The notes under the pieces: generated by a model
Told to the model about the DNA's origin: nothing
Seen by the model: the letters and a program-made list of their open reading frames with translations, nothing else
Database searches by the model: none
Program-made: the position numbers and the translations under genes
Part shown: positions 1-12,709 of the stretch, one piece after another
How the letters are laid out: each line of letters begins with the position of its first letter
How positions within the stretch are numbered: the stretch's first letter is position 1
NCBI RefSeq assembly: GCF_021869535.1
Contig: NW_026262701.1
Location: forward strand, 8,013,501-8,077,500
Origin: Mytilus californianus
Lineage: Eukaryota > Mollusca > Bivalvia > Mytilida > Mytilidae
DNA length: 64,000 nt
Reading direction: 5' to 3'

Positions 1-329
1 AAATAATATGATAAAAAAAGAGAATAATGGGATGCTAAAATTTAAAGAATAGAGAATACTGGGATACTTAAATATAAAGAATAGAAAAACATGGGGTGCT
101 GAAATATAACGAACATATAGATAGAGCAGGAGCGATTTTTTTTTCATTTAAATTTATCGTCAAAAAAGAAATGCACAACCAAATGGCTGTGGTCAATTTT
201 TTTTTTAGAATTATTCGACTGCACTACCTATACTACTCATCCCGTCATTATGATCCAAATTCAAAGCTTTGACTTTCGGCCTCTTTTACTTATCCACTTT
301 TAAACTATATGATATCATGATTTTAAGAA

Positions 330-2900
330 ACGGTAAAATAACAAAAAACCTCTCCGCACTTCGAATACCCATGTGCTTAAAAATCGCGTTCATAATATAA
401 ATTTCACTGCCGCTAATCGAAATTTACCTTCAAAATATAACACATGTCGCAATCATGCCAATTGTGTTAAAGGAGGCAATGCCTCTGCAGCTAGATTTTT
501 CAACAAAAACGCACGTGAATATCAACAAATATTCCCGTGCAATGCCAGAAAATGACAAACCTGTTCCACATTATCTTCAGATAATACTGTTCAGTCATCA
601 GTGAACGGAAGAACTTTTTCTCTCTCCTTTTCATGTGACATTACTTGAAAAACCCAAAACCTCATATATCTTGTAACATGAACAAAACCGAAATGTATTT
701 TTCAATATGTAGGGCAAACTGGACGTGAATTTTCAAACGAACACAAGAACATCTATACAGCTTCCGCAGACCTAAGAAATTGAAAAGTTTAATTTACCAA
801 CATTTGGAAAAACACAAACACAATATTAAATTTATAAAATTCCAACCACTTCAAAGCGTCCTGAAACAACCAGGACGTCAGTATAGAAAATAATGCTCCT
901 TCGACATGAGACTGTGAAACTTCGAAGTTTAGCTATGATCCCTATGGCCCTGTACTTACAGGGGACCTCAACATCTTTCAAGACCGAGATGTAAACTTTC
1001 TGAAAAAAAAGACCAAAATATCGTCCACCGGCGAAAATAATTGGGAAGAGTGTCGTCAGGTTATCAAATATGCTCTTTCATCCTATTGTAAAAAGTGGTG
1101 TAAACTGGAGAAGTCTGACAAAAAGTCACTTGATTCCAATTAAAATAAATGTCTAAATATTGTTGATATTCGCATATCGCATTTCGAAAATAATTCAGAA
1201 CAAGTAATACGCCCAAGTCTAGGATTAAAAACAAAACTCATGTACTTGCAAAGCGTTTTGTGTTCGTACCGACCGACAAAGCAACCAACAATATGGTGGT
1301 GGTATGTCGAAAATACTATACGGAAGTCCTTAAGAATGAAATTATACATTCAACTGCATTCAAGGCCGTACGCTCCACAGAGAGTCATATAGTAAATAAT
1401 CATGTCACTACCACAGCTCAGCTTAAGGCCTTCTCTGAATATTTGAAGGTCCTCACTATGTATTAGTTACCTAAACTACAAAAAAAAACCGTAAAACATC
1501 GTTTCATCTTCGCCTCTAGTAAGTGTTCTACTACTAATCTTTCAGTGCTTTTAACGATATCCATTTTAACGAGTTCCTTAACTACTATCATAGAAATTAT
1601 CATTAATTTTTGTAATAAAACATATGAAAAGAGTGGAACTAACCATTTCTGGAGTGTAAAAAAATATTTGGATGTTTTAGATAAATTACGTGCTTTTGAT
1701 GGTCCTTTTGATTCCGTTGACTTTTCAACTCTATATACTACACTTCCACACATTCTTATCAAATTTAAGTTTTCCTATATAATTAAATGTTCGTTTGATA
1801 AATCTGGCTGCAAATGTATTTGCTGTAACTCATATAAAGCCTTTTTCTCAAATGAGAAAGGTAAATATGCTAGATATACTTACTGGAGGTGTGATGAGAT
1901 GATTAAAACAATAAATTTTCTCCTTGACAACATTTATGTACGTTTCGGCAATAAAGTTATGGACACATTGTAGGTATTCCCATGGGCACCTATTGTGCCC
2001 CTTTAATAGCAGACTTGTTCCTGTACTGTTATGAATCACAGCTTATGGCCAAACTCAGTAAAGACCCGTCTAAATTCCATTTAATTGATAAATTCAACAA
2101 CACTTACCGTTATCTTGATGATATTTTTTCGTTAAATAATCAAGAATTCTCTAAATATACTATCGATATTTACCCAAATGAACTTACCTTAAATAAATCA
2201 AATATTAACAGCAATATATGTCCTTTTCTTTGATTTAAACAATTCAATTTTACACCAGAAACTCTACACAAAATTGTTAATTTTCCTTTTATGGACGGTG
2301 ATGTCCCTTTGGCACCATCTTACGGTGTTTATATATCCCAACCAGTACGCTATGCCCGTGTCTGTAGTGACGTTTTGTATTTCAATGAGCGTAATAAATG
2401 AGCTGCGTCGGCTAAAAATCGACCTAATGCAAATGAATATCAATACATATGTTAACTTATTTCGGGTTGATAAAAGCTCTTTGCAAAACCTGTAACTGTT
2501 TGAAAATTTAGTTAATATAAGAACCCTACAAAACAGTCCAAAATTCAGCTTTTATTTCGTATTTGAATGTTCCGAAATCAATAAAAGTCTTATACATGTA
2601 CATGTATACGTGCACTTGCATAAGGTCGATTTCTATCCGACGCAGCTCAAATGATGTATTGCAAGTTTGACTGTTCCTGTAGAAAACTGATTTCAAACGG
2701 AATTTAGCACATCCTAAATTTTACAGTGATGTTGTTAACCAAGCCCGGAAATTTAGATACGATCCGGGTAAACTTATAAATTCTTGAAATAAACTTATTT
2801 TAAAAGGTTACCAATTCAACGCTGTAATTAAATCTTTGAATATTGTTTTTATTGGTATAAATATTGATTTTGTTGTCAGTAAATTAAAACCATACTAAAT
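330..2900 (+). pseudogene. Decayed Penelope-like retroelement with N-terminal GIY-YIG and reverse transcriptase
   Basis: No intact frame survives, but pieces in changing frames line up as one protein. A cysteine-rich stretch near 440-480 (CRNHANC) is followed at about 660-770 by a GIY-YIG-like segment (IYLV, then QYVGQTGRE). Around 1260-1320 comes PTDKATNNMVVVCRKYY, then at 1716-1760 DFSTLYTTLPH, at 1975-2040 GTYCAPLIADLFLYCYE, and at 2110-2130 the RT catalytic motif YRYLDDIF. Later pieces include YGVYIS near 2325. The domain order, GIY-YIG before RT, is that described for the Naiad-type Penelope-like elements common in invertebrates; canonical Penelope elements have it after RT. Frameshifts and stops make this copy dead. 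The family assignment is inferred from motifs. Confidence 0.6.
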
Positions 2901-3646
2901 ATTATTGTTATACACATATGTACTTTAACGGTACTACAATCTGTCGATACCTATATTTTGGCATTGCACAAGGTCATGTTTTTCTCTGATTGTTAATGAC
3001 GTCTTTACACTAAATCCATTGGATGTTGGATGTGTATTGATTGATATTTTAGTTTTACATGCATGATTTTTTATTAAGTTTTTATTGGCTTTGAACTAGC
3101 TGTCAGTAACTGCGAGTACTCTCAGATCTGTACGTAGTGTCTTTTTTGTTGTTAGGGATGAGGGATGGATAAATACCCTGCCACCTCCGGTCTGTGTTTT
3201 TGTTTGATGCTTTTCTGCATTGTATCGATCTGATGAGTTAAGACTTTTTCAACTGATTTTATAGTTTGTTCTTATGTTGTGCTGTTACACCACTGTACCA
3301 GGTTAGGGGAGGGTTGAGCTCTCACAAATATGTTTAACCCCGCCTCATTCTTTATGTGCCTGTCCCAAGTCAGGAGCCTGTAGTTCAGTGTTTGTCGTTG
3401 GTTCTTGTCTGTCATATTTGTTTTTCGTAATTTGTTTTGTTATAAATTAGGCCGATGGTTTCTCCATTGAATTGTTTCATATTTTAAATGTCGATGCCTT
3501 TTATAGTCGACTTTACGGTATGAAGTTTTCTCATTGTTGAAGGCCGTACGGTTGCCTACAATTGCTTACATCCACTTCATTTGAACTTGGGTGGATTGTT
3601 GTCTCATTGGCAATCATACCGCATCTCCTTATCTGTATATATAAAA
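2900..3646 (+). repeat. Dispersed mussel repeat, full 3' part
   Basis: This AT-rich, non-coding stretch contains blocks that recur elsewhere in the window. Examples are the 'gttacaccactgtaccaggttagggg' region, the 'gtcccaagtcaggagcctgta' region, and the end block 'gttgtctcattggcaatcat' followed by 'catctccttat'. Reverse-oriented copies lie at 15318-15665 and 35884-36190, and a short forward copy of the last 100 bp lies at 26448-26546. It directly follows the Penelope-like relic and may be its 3' tail or a separate element. Confidence 0.6.
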
Positions 3647-3794
3647 TAATGGGGTGCTAAAATATGCAAGTGATTGGTGTTTGCTTTACACAGCAACAGC
3701 CCAAAAAAGCTATATCGCGCGATGCTAACATACAAAGAATATAGACCATTGGACAAAATAAAAAGAAAAAAATGACCAAAATGAATTAAAGAAT

Positions 3795-4000
3795 AACAAA
3801 AAATGATTGATTAAATGGTTGATTGATGGCGTTTAATGCCATTTTAGTTTTTATTGGTGGTGGAAACCTGAATGCGCGTATAAAAAACACAGACCTTAGG
3901 CAGGTATACTGGCAATCCTAGTCAATCAAGATTTAAGTCGAACGCACCTCCATTTGCACTCGAACTCACAACCTCAGCGTTGACAGGCTAGTGATAAGTA
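3795..4000 (-). mobile_element. SINE-like repeat with tRNA-like end
   Basis: The stretch begins 'gattgatggcgtttaatgcc' and ends with a tRNA-like block read on the minus strand (tcgaactcacaacctcagcg, resembling a degenerate reverse B box). I recognise this as a repeat common in bivalves. Internal promoter boxes are decayed, so the SINE label is tentative. Confidence 0.4.
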
Positions 4001-4001
4001 A

Positions 4002-4105
4002 TAGTTATACACCGAGGGATAGGTGTGTCTGGATAAGAAACCCCGACGGCCGGAGGCCGGAGGGGTTTCTTATCCAGACACGCCGTATCCCGAGGTGTAT
4101 AACTA
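4002..4105. repeat. 104-bp near-perfect palindrome with GC-rich hinge
   Basis: The left arm starting tagttatacacc is matched by the right arm ending ggtgtataacta, with only a few mismatches and one indel over about 50 bp per arm. The centre is 'cgacggccggaggccgg', strikingly GC-rich against the AT-rich background. A partial single arm of the same sequence ('gagggataggtgtgtctgga') recurs at 4645-4664. Confidence 0.85.
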
Positions 4106-4688
4106 ACTTACACCTAGTGCTAAACTCTATATTTGTTAACATTGATTATTAAATGAAAAAGAATGGATAGCATATTTATTGACAAAATCGAACCATGAAT
4201 TATAAGAAAAATATTTTTTTTTACATGAAACCCCACTAGTTACCTTACTTTGGCTATGTTCTTTCAAACTTTGACAAGTGAGTAGATTTTACAAATGTCA
4301 AATTTGTTGTTTTACATATTCCCGTTAAATCCTGGTGCTAATATGGATCAGAAGTTCAAGGTTGACCATTTCGTGCATTCTTATCACAAAAAAAATACAT
4401 CATGCTCCTTGTATGCAGTTGTCAATATAGAGGGGTATAAGACGGACGACATTTTGAGTCAAGCGTTGGATTTGATAGAAGAGACTAGAGATAAAGGCAA
4501 TATTATAACCCGAAGTACTTACCTGTATCAGTTTAATGAAGGTAATCATAAATGTATTTTTTATGTTACTTTTTTTTTTTTTTTTAAAAGCCCCCCTCCC
4601 CCCCTTCTCGAGAATAAACAAACATTCATATTCGGACACACTGAGGGATAGGTGTGTCTGGATTAGAAATCCGACGACCGGGATTCAG

Positions 4689-4689
<1 letters not shown>

Positions 4690-4729
<40 letters not shown>
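4690..4729. repeat. Poly(G) tract of about 40 bases
   Basis: An uninterrupted run of about 40 G follows 'ggattcagtt'. A second, slightly impure G run lies at about 4861-4887. Long G runs are prone to assembly length errors and can form quadruplexes. Confidence 0.9.
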
Positions 4730-4730
<1 letters not shown>

Positions 4731-4860
4731 CCGGGAGTTAAAATTCCTGTTTTTTTTTTTAAGATCAATGCTTTAGAATAGAGACATATGACTAAGATCA
4801 AAAATTTTACCTTCAAGCAAAGGAGTATTTAGGGAGCAACCATTTAACTTCAAAGGGGTT

Positions 4861-4887
4861 TTGGGGGGAGGGGGGGGGGGGGGGGGG
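4861..4887. repeat. Second poly(G) tract
   Basis: About 27 bases are almost all G, with one A near the start. The tract lies 130 bp downstream of the 40-base G run. Confidence 0.85.
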
Positions 4888-5135
4888 TATGGTTTTTTGT
4901 CGGAGTCCGAATTTTTTTTTCTCGCAAATCGCGAACAATTTTATGTAGATTTTCAACGCTATCAATCAAATTATTTTTCCCTTGAAGGATTTTTTTTTAT
5001 TCAAAATAGATGCTAAATATTTTTTTCGCTATTGAAATTTCCTAACATGTGTTTTTTAATATCTTAAAACTCATTGTAGTGAACATGCACTATTAGTAAT
5101 TTCTTATGTTCATGCTATTTAGAAAATAATCAATT

Positions 5136-5249
5136 TCTATTGTAATGAATAACAATGGACTTTGTTTTCGGGATGTAGAAGCAGGGGTTTCCAGAAACCC
5201 CGCTCGTCACACCCTGTGGTCAAAATCCATTGTTATTCGTAACAATAGA
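5136..5249. repeat. Palindrome with 29-bp arms
   Basis: The left arm reads tctattgtaatgaataacaa and continues 'tggactttg'. The right arm is its reverse complement with a few mismatches (caaaatccattgttattcgt, then aacaatagat). The loop of about 55 bp holds its own hairpin, ggggtttccagaaacccc, followed by 'gctcgtcac'. Confidence 0.75.
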
Positions 5250-6410
5250 TCTATTCAATTTACACTTGTTTCAGAAATAGAAACTATGAAGTGTAACAAT
5301 AGAACTGGGGTGTAACTACCAATGAATTACTTAGACCTCTCGACCACAGAAGCCCTACAAATTTTGAGAACCCCCCAACTAAACTCTCATGAATACAGTT
5401 ACTCGAGATGGTTTGTAAGACAAGTTTGCTTTCGCTGTCATGGGTTATAATAGATTCCATAATACAGAACAATTAATTGTAACAACAGTTTTGTTGTTGT
5501 TCCTTTCAGACATTTGTAGCCCGGGTTCGGATAAGTTAATAGGGGGTATCAAATGTGAATGTAATAATGCAATTTTTAGCAAGTGCAATAGCTAGTTTAC
5601 AATTGTTCTTGTGACTACATGTAGAACTGATGTGATAACTTGAATTTATTAGAGGAAAATTTATCATAAATGCATATAATATCCATTGAAATTTATCATG
5701 AATTCGTTCTTAATGTATTCTAAAATATATTCTAAAATTAATTACAAACATTGAGAATTCAATTGATAATAGAATTTTATTAGAGTGGTACGATTTTTCC
5801 TTTCCTTTTGTTAATTTTCCTTTACAGTGTTTCTCAAGCTCACGAGTATCTCAAATCATGTTGCCTTTTGATCTTAAATTTAAAAACTCAAAAACCCTTA
5901 TACATGACACAAAACTACCTAGTACTCAAAATAGATAGGATAAAGGTTTGGCATAAATATGTTGCAGTTTATGAGTTGTTGCGGGATCCATATACAAGAG
6001 TTACATACGAATGAACAGATGTACGACCTTCCTAGCAAACAAACACAAGAAGACATCTTGCCGGAAAACTACATATATTCCACAAGGATACAAATGTATA
6101 TAAAATTTGGCTGATCTCTTACAGTAGTATAATAGTTTAATTTTCCGACATTAACACCCCCACACCCCTCAATTCATAGAACTCAACCCATCTGTCTTAC
6201 AAATATAAGAAATCCATTCTTATATAAGGAACAAGTAACAAGATTTCTTTGTTATGGCATTTTAAAGGGTATGGCATGTATTTAAGTAAATAAAAACGAG
6301 GGTTTCTTTATGTTGGCAAGGCTCACTTAAAATCGTTGATGATTGTTGAACTATAAGATTTAACAAGTTACTACTAGTACACAATGAGTGGCAAAAACTA
6401 GAAAAATATA
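5250..6410. other. No gene recognised
   Basis: AT-rich sequence with only short, uncharacteristic open frames (for example 5808-6014 on +). I see no conserved motif, RNA gene or clear repeat boundary here. Confidence 0.5.
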
Positions 6411-6419
6411 ACAACACCT

Positions 6420-6660
6420 AAAAGTTGGCAAATGAATGAAAATGTTTGCGAAATGACACATTGTTTGTGAAAGAACGCATTGTTTAATAAATAATGAAAA
6501 AGTTAGCGAAATGATGTTAAATCTTTGTGAAATTATGAAAATTTGGCGAAAAAAAAAACGCAAAATATTTGCGAAAAAAAAACCACGGAAAGGTTTGCAA
6601 AATAACACAAAAGTTTGTGAATTAATGCAAATGTTTGCGAAATAACGCAAAAAAATCAAA
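6420..6660. repeat. Degenerate tandem repeat, about 28-30 bp unit
   Basis: Variants of 'gcgaaatgacgcaaatgttt' recur imperfectly (for example ttgcgaaataacgcaaa, gtttgcaaaataacac, gtttgtgaattaatgc). The 99-codon minus-strand open frame here is a by-product of this low-complexity repeat. Confidence 0.6.
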
Positions 6661-6712
6661 AAAAGTCTGATTGTGTGGCGGTAACATTCGACGGTAGAAT
6701 ATACCTTTGTGC

Positions 6713-7060
6713 CTCATTCTAATATGACGTCCTGATTTCGCTTTGTAAACAAATCCGTGTTCTAATTAGCACAAAATATATTTGACACATGCGCACAAAC
6801 TTGCTGTTTACATTCTTGTTATTTTCATTTGTAGCCAAATAAAAATATACATTTTAGCTGCTTACATAAAAATTATTATATTTTGTTATTCAAACAACAT
6901 ATGTTTACCCTGCAATAAGTTTTTAAACTTATTAAATATGAAAATATAATGTAAATACTTCATGGGGAGGAGACGGGAACAGCCAAACATTTGTAAGGTA
7001 TTTTTGTACGCTTCAACCTATAAAAATACCTTTTTTTGTCCTATTAGAATCGAAATAATT
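6713..7060. mobile_element. Small element bounded by ATTCTAATA-type inverted termini
   Basis: The left end is attctaatatgacgt followed by ttcgctttgtaaac. The right end is gtcctattagaatcgaa, whose reverse complement begins ttcgattctaatagg. The same two ends occur at 15676 and 16583-16599. In both places a long palindrome begins within a few bases of the right end. Coding capacity is absent. The class is unknown; it could be a MITE. Confidence 0.5.
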
Positions 7061-7205
7061 CCTTCATGTCATGCTCTATATGCTCATTTTAACATGGGTA
7101 GGCATTATATTTGACCATATTTTACACCTCGCTATATGTAAAATATCGACAAATATAACGCCTACCCATGTTTAAATGAGCATAGAGCATGACATGAAGG
7201 AATAA
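7055..7205. repeat. Palindrome, about 65-bp arms, CCTCGCT hinge
   Basis: The left arm (ataattccttcatgtcatgc onward) is mirrored by the right arm (gcatgacatgaaggaataat), with mismatches in the inner half. The centre contains cacctcgctatatg. The outermost arm bases (ATAATTC) are shared with the palindrome at 16600. Confidence 0.8.
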
Positions 7206-7357
7206 TGCTCAGTGTAAAATATCGACAAATATAACGCCTACCCATGTTAAAATGAGCATAGAGCATGACATGAAGGAATAACGCTCAGTGTAAAATATCG
7301 ACAAATATAAAGCCTACCCATGTTAAAATGAGAATAGAGCATGATATGAAGGACTTA
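7137..7357. repeat. Three tandem copies of a 76-bp unit
   Basis: tgtaaaatatcgacaaatat starts at 7137, 7213 and 7289, so the period is exactly 76 bp. Each unit runs through gcctacccatg and ends in 'gacatgaagga'. The first unit is the right arm of the 7055-7205 palindrome, so the arm has been amplified. The junctions read 'ataatgctcag' and 'ataacgctcag'. Confidence 0.85.
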
Positions 7358-7359
7358 TT

Positions 7360-9340
7360 TCTTAAATTGTGTGTAGCCAGCCGGTGAAAGAAGCTTGGCC
7401 CGCGTGTACATCCATGAGAACAGCCTGCGATACTATGCATGAGATAGACAGCGTTCTATAAAAAGCTGCTGGAAACTAGTTATACTAAGAATTATTTGCA
7501 AATAGGTAATCATTACGGCTTTAGGACTGTATAGTTTATAATAGTCAACAATACAAAACCTATACAGGCTGTCAACACTTTTCTACATTTTAAATCCATG
7601 TTATGTATTATTGTTTGGGAAAATGAGGAAGATAAACATTGAAATAATATTCTCATAGGAAAATAACAGCAATTATAAATCAAACGGGCTGGTCATAAAA
7701 CCATTTTCAAACCATTCTCAAAGATGATCTTGAAATTCTTCAGTTGGGAATGAAATGGTGTGATTTTTTTATTTTCTTCCAATCTGTCAGAAACTTACGT
7801 CCTGTTTTCCTAAACTTTAAATTACAAGTGAATGTATGCTTATGTGTATGTTTATCTAGACAACGCTGTCAGATCTGCAAGTAAGTCAACATTGTCGATG
7901 TGTCACACTTGTTATAGGATTTATTGCCATTAAATGACCTTTTTTATTTCAAAATCTTCAGTAGAAAGGTAAAAACTGTAAACCGTGAAAATTATCATAT
8001 TTGCAAGACCTATACAAAAATGACACAGTAGGTATAGTGTCCGGCTGAGATGGTTTTATTTTCGAGTGTGACCACGATTTTTCGAGTGAATATGATCAAA
8101 AGTGTAAACAAACAGACTTCTTTTTTTATAAGATATGAAATAGATGCTTAAACTTAATATACAAGATCATAAAAGGTAAGTAAGTATTGGTGATAAAAAG
8201 AAATCATCACCCCAACATTATTTTGTGTTCTAAAAGTTTAATTTAGCTTTACAATGCTTTTATTCCAAAATATAGAATAAAGCTAATATTTTTATACAAG
8301 TACCAATGCGAGTGTCAAAGGAAATGTACATTTCGAATCTATATATCCTTAGATAGACACTTTACAAAAATCCTTGTTATTGCATTGAGAAGGACATTTT
8401 TAGAATAAATTCATTTTTATATGTCCGTGTTTTTCCGAGAGCTGTCCGGATTTTTTGAGTGCGGTCAAGGATTTGATCGAGTGATTAAATAAAATTGCAA
8501 TGGTTTAAAATGTTATATGTCAGTGCGATTACGTTTAAAAAACAATGAAAAGGTTCAAAAAAAGTACCTTTCAAAGCACAAAACCAATGCATTTAACCTG
8601 TTTCACAACACCGTAGTACGTAACACGTACATTCGTAAAAAGCACCGTATACATTTGTATATATTATTGTTTGCCACATCTTATAAATTGCATGGACACC
8701 GGCATTGGTATATTTGGATAGATCAAACATGTCCAAGCTCATGTAAATATGGTGGAACTATCCAACAAGTCAACGCCCTGGTACACAATCATGTTTTATC
8801 GATTTAAACATAGTACGTTTATCGATGTCGATTCAACCATGGAAGTCAATATAATACTTCCATGATTCAACCAAACTAGTACACACCCGCGAAATCGCGG
8901 GCATTTAGAGCGTGGTTGAAAGTATGTAAACTGTTGTAGGATGAATTTTTGTAAAAGATTTTATAACTGGAGAATTTCAGGAAAGGTATCAAAAGTTATA
9001 GGTACTTGTTGACAGGACAATTTTTTTTAGTCCTCCCCTTTTTTTCCAAAGTCCGTTATTTTTTGTTTTCTGTTTTTCTGTATACTATGAACATACATAT
9101 ACTATAAATAAAGTGTATTTGCTATTAACTATCAATTCCAAGTTTACTATCCACGGAGGTCACTGATATATTATAATAAATAATTGTCCTGTCCCCAAGT
9201 ACTTATGAAAATTATGTGTATTTAAAAACAGTCCTAAACGGAAGTCTTGTCTATGACTTAAAAGTCTGTCCGATGACGGAAAAATATCCGGACGCCTTTA
9301 TTTTCGTTTTCCTTCCAAAATAACCCAAACTGAATAATCA
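7360..9340. other. No gene recognised
   Basis: Mostly AT-rich unique-looking sequence. A 96-codon frame at 8517-8807 on + resembles no family I know and has neither start context nor splice context that would support it. A short hairpin, cccgcgaaatcgcggg, lies at about 8887-8902, and catggaagt/acttccatg form a small inverted repeat near 8838-8865. Confidence 0.5.
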
Positions 9341-9744
9341 TAAGCGAGGATGACAAATGCGACTATGCATGGTACTTACACATGTTATACGCCAATTGGC
9401 AGTAGTGTGGTTGACTATGTGATGGTGTCGGAGGGTATCCTGGATCAAATTTTATATTTTTATGTTCACAACTTCATACCTACTACTATTTCAGATTGTC
9501 ATTGTATACAGGAATGGGAAATGTCAAGTAAAGGAGAAGGTCCGGTAAGGGCTGATTTCGGCCTTAAATTCGAAGTACATCTGATGACAGATTTTTGACA
9601 TTTTATAAACACTTAAGTGTCTACTTCAGTCGATTAAATTAGTTATTGTAAAAGATTTGGACTGATTTGGTCATTAAAAACGCTCAAATTCAAGCTTGAA
9701 TATGAAAAATCTATCAAATATGCCATAAAACGTCACTTTTCAGA

Positions 9745-9886
9745 TGTTTTTTGTCTAATATGGAAGTGGTCGCATTCGTGTTCACTCTCAACATTTATAG
9801 ATGTTATATATTACCATTAAATACAACATATTTTTTAAATATTAAGACTGAACACAAGTGCGGCCACTTCCATTTTAGACAAAAAC
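9745..9886. repeat. Inverted repeat inserted in the LINE relic
   Basis: The left arm, gttttttgtctaatatggaa continuing gtggtcgcatt, pairs with the right arm, gtgcggccacttccatttta continuing gacaaaaac. The loop is about 75 bp. It lies between the endonuclease and linker remnants of the LINE. Confidence 0.75.
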
Positions 9887-11204
9887 CGTCTTAAAATTAC
9901 CACAAATTTTTAAATTGTGAAGATATCAGTATTTTTGCATGAAATAATGATGCTATAGTACCTGATGTATGTCCATTGTATTATCAAAAACAGCCCATAT
10001 TTATGTAACAAAAGTATTCTACTTTCCAATAAAAAGCTAAAAATTTACAATTCAACAACTTTGTGAAAACGCTATATTTTGGGGCCAAAAAGAGGTCTTA
10101 CCGGACCTACTCCTTTACTGTTGATGATAATGATTGTAATATTAATACGTTTGATAAATCACCAAACTTCATGTGGTCAACAAAAACTTCAGACAGCTTT
10201 ATTATTACCAGATATACAAACACAAATTGATACATTTAATAAAAATATAATCAAAGAGTCTCAATCCTCCGTCGATGAGGCTGCAGCAGAATTATCACAT
10301 ATTTTCTTATCTGCTGCTACTAATTCTCTAAAAAGAAATAAACAAAGGAATAAGAAAATAAAGACAAAAAAATGGTTTGATGGAGATTTGTACAATCTCC
10401 GACACAAATTAATAAGTTACGGTAAAGTATATTCAAAATTTCTTTATGACCCAATAGTGAGAGGTCACTATTATAAGCTCAACAAGCAATACTCTAAACT
10501 TAGAAAATTTAAGTATAAAGAATATAAAAAACCACTTGTTGAACAGTTACAGAATCTACATGACGATAATCCTAATTCTTATTGGAAGTTAATTAATGAT
10601 TTAAAAAATAATGATAATGAGGATTAAAGTTCTGCTGTTGCAACATCTGCTTGGGTTTCATATTTCAATGGATTATAACAAATACATGATTCATTCAAAA
10701 AAAGAGTGGCTAAGTTGGAAAAAAAGCTAGATAATCTTGAAAACATGTTTGTTTTAATAATCTTAATAAACGTATAACAGAGAAAGAAATTTCTTTTGCC
10801 ATTCTAAACTACATTGTAACATATCACCAGGCTTGGATAACATTTCAAATAATATGATTAAACACAGTCAAACTGTTTTACTGTCATCTCTTTCGAAAAT
10901 ATTTAACTCTTGTCTGTCTCATGGTTTATACCCAAGAAATTGGACCGAAGGTTACATCACAGTATTAACCTATAGCTGTACAATATAACCTATGGGAATG
11001 CAACAAGAGTATAAATCCCAATAACCGAAAATTATACCATAGCTATCTATGGTATAATTTTCGCAATTATACCATGGTTTTGTTGGATGTGGTCTTCGAA
11101 AAGAAAAAGAAAGATAGTGAGACCTGGCGTTGGCCTCTTAAATTTTTTGACACAAGAACAACAGAGTCAGTGCAGGGCCACTAAGCTAAACTGCCCGCTT
11201 TGCA

Positions 11205-11255
11205 CCAGCCGATTTAAATGAATGCCTAGGGTGGGAATCGAACCCACGTACACTA
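11205..11255 (-). repeat. tRNA-like B-box block, SINE fragment
   Basis: Read on the minus strand, gtgggttcgattcccacc forms a T-arm-like stem and loop with a good B box. Upstream sequence does not fold into a full tRNA that I can see, so I treat it as a SINE piece, not a tRNA gene. Confidence 0.4.
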
Positions 11256-12709
11256 ACTCCATTGTCCTATATTTTAAAATAAACAAAAATTCCCTCTCAA
11301 AACAACCAAACGAATAGTTTAAAATATATATATATATAATATATATTACTTGAAAATATCAGCTGATTTTCAGTTATTGAAATATATATTTAGATTGTAT
11401 CCTCATAGGCTCCACTGTATAGCTACGTGTCTACATTTAAATTTGCCGAGGCTTTTTTTAAGAGGGATGGAAAAGGGGCATGCTCCTTTTAAGGCGCTTC
11501 ATATATATGATACATACATTAGACTTTTTATAACAATAATGTTGGACCGTTAAAATTAGATATAAAGCAACTGGTTACTCAAAATGAAGCTCAACTTTTT
11601 GTATAAATGACCTATAATCAACATGTGATTATAATCATGTTCATTTTGAAATCCCTTTTAATTAATGTACGACTTTAAAAGCTCTGGTGAAATTTATTTC
11701 CTCGTTATTAAAAATTAAGGTTTATGACCCCTTCTGTAGCCATGTGAATTACGAAATTTTAAACTGCAATAGTCTCAAAACAGCAAAGATAATGAATAAT
11801 GGAGATGGGTCATATTGTACATATACTAAGGGGTAACTTCGTGCAAAGCATTATTATTTATTGTTTCATTGCATTTAATAGAAAACGAGGATTTTGTGGA
11901 AAATAAACCAAAATTTTTGTGGAAAATCCACAGACTTTAATACAGATTTTTGATAAAAATTTTAAACATAGATTACTCACTTGTTTTTCTATGATGTGCT
12001 AGTGTTGATTGTTTACAAAAAGTCCTAAAGTAAAACAATCTTTAAATTTAAAAAAAAAACTTGTGCCGAGTCAATAAAGTCGAGCGCACCTTAGAAGGTG
12101 TACTTGAATTGGTTCATATTTATATTTGTTTTAACCAATATCTAAATTTATAAACTTGTTTTAAGTAAATCATTGCTAGCACTGCATGCAATAATCCTCT
12201 TTTATCAAGCACCGAATTGCCAAATATAAGAGTACAAGTGGAAAGACTGGATTTTCTATAAAATTTCCGTATGTTTAGCATTGAATCAACACAAGGGTAC
12301 ATAATCCTTAATAATAAAAACAATTTAACATTTCGATCGTAGAGATAAAATAAATAAAAACGAACCCTAAATCTGGGATTCCAGAGAGCTTCCAAACATC
12401 AGAAAATCTGTGCCTTATCTTGCGTTCATATCCAGAAAATCGAATTCCTTCACCATGTTTTCGTCTAGATCTGTAACGTTATCCGCCACCAAAGTAATTG
12501 TGCATCCTTCGGTGTCGAAAATTCAGGTCTAACTGATATTCCCGCGGTTTCAGAATCCCGTGCTTATTTAAGAAAGTAGGCGGAGCTTTGTGTGTAAGGC
12601 CCGAAAAGGGTTATTTAGCTGATTCTTAACAAAATTATTTTTAAATTAAACATACAAAAATATATGAAGTATCAAATTTTAAACATTAAAAGATGCTATA
12701 GGTTAAAAC

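Noticed and set aside
4295-4651. 118-codon plus-strand frame at 4295
   Set aside because: It runs into T- and C-rich homopolymers, and no domain or splice context supports it.
8517-8807. A 96-codon open frame on + that could be a small gene
   Set aside because: No recognisable domain, no supporting splice or promoter signals, and length not unusual for AT-rich DNA.
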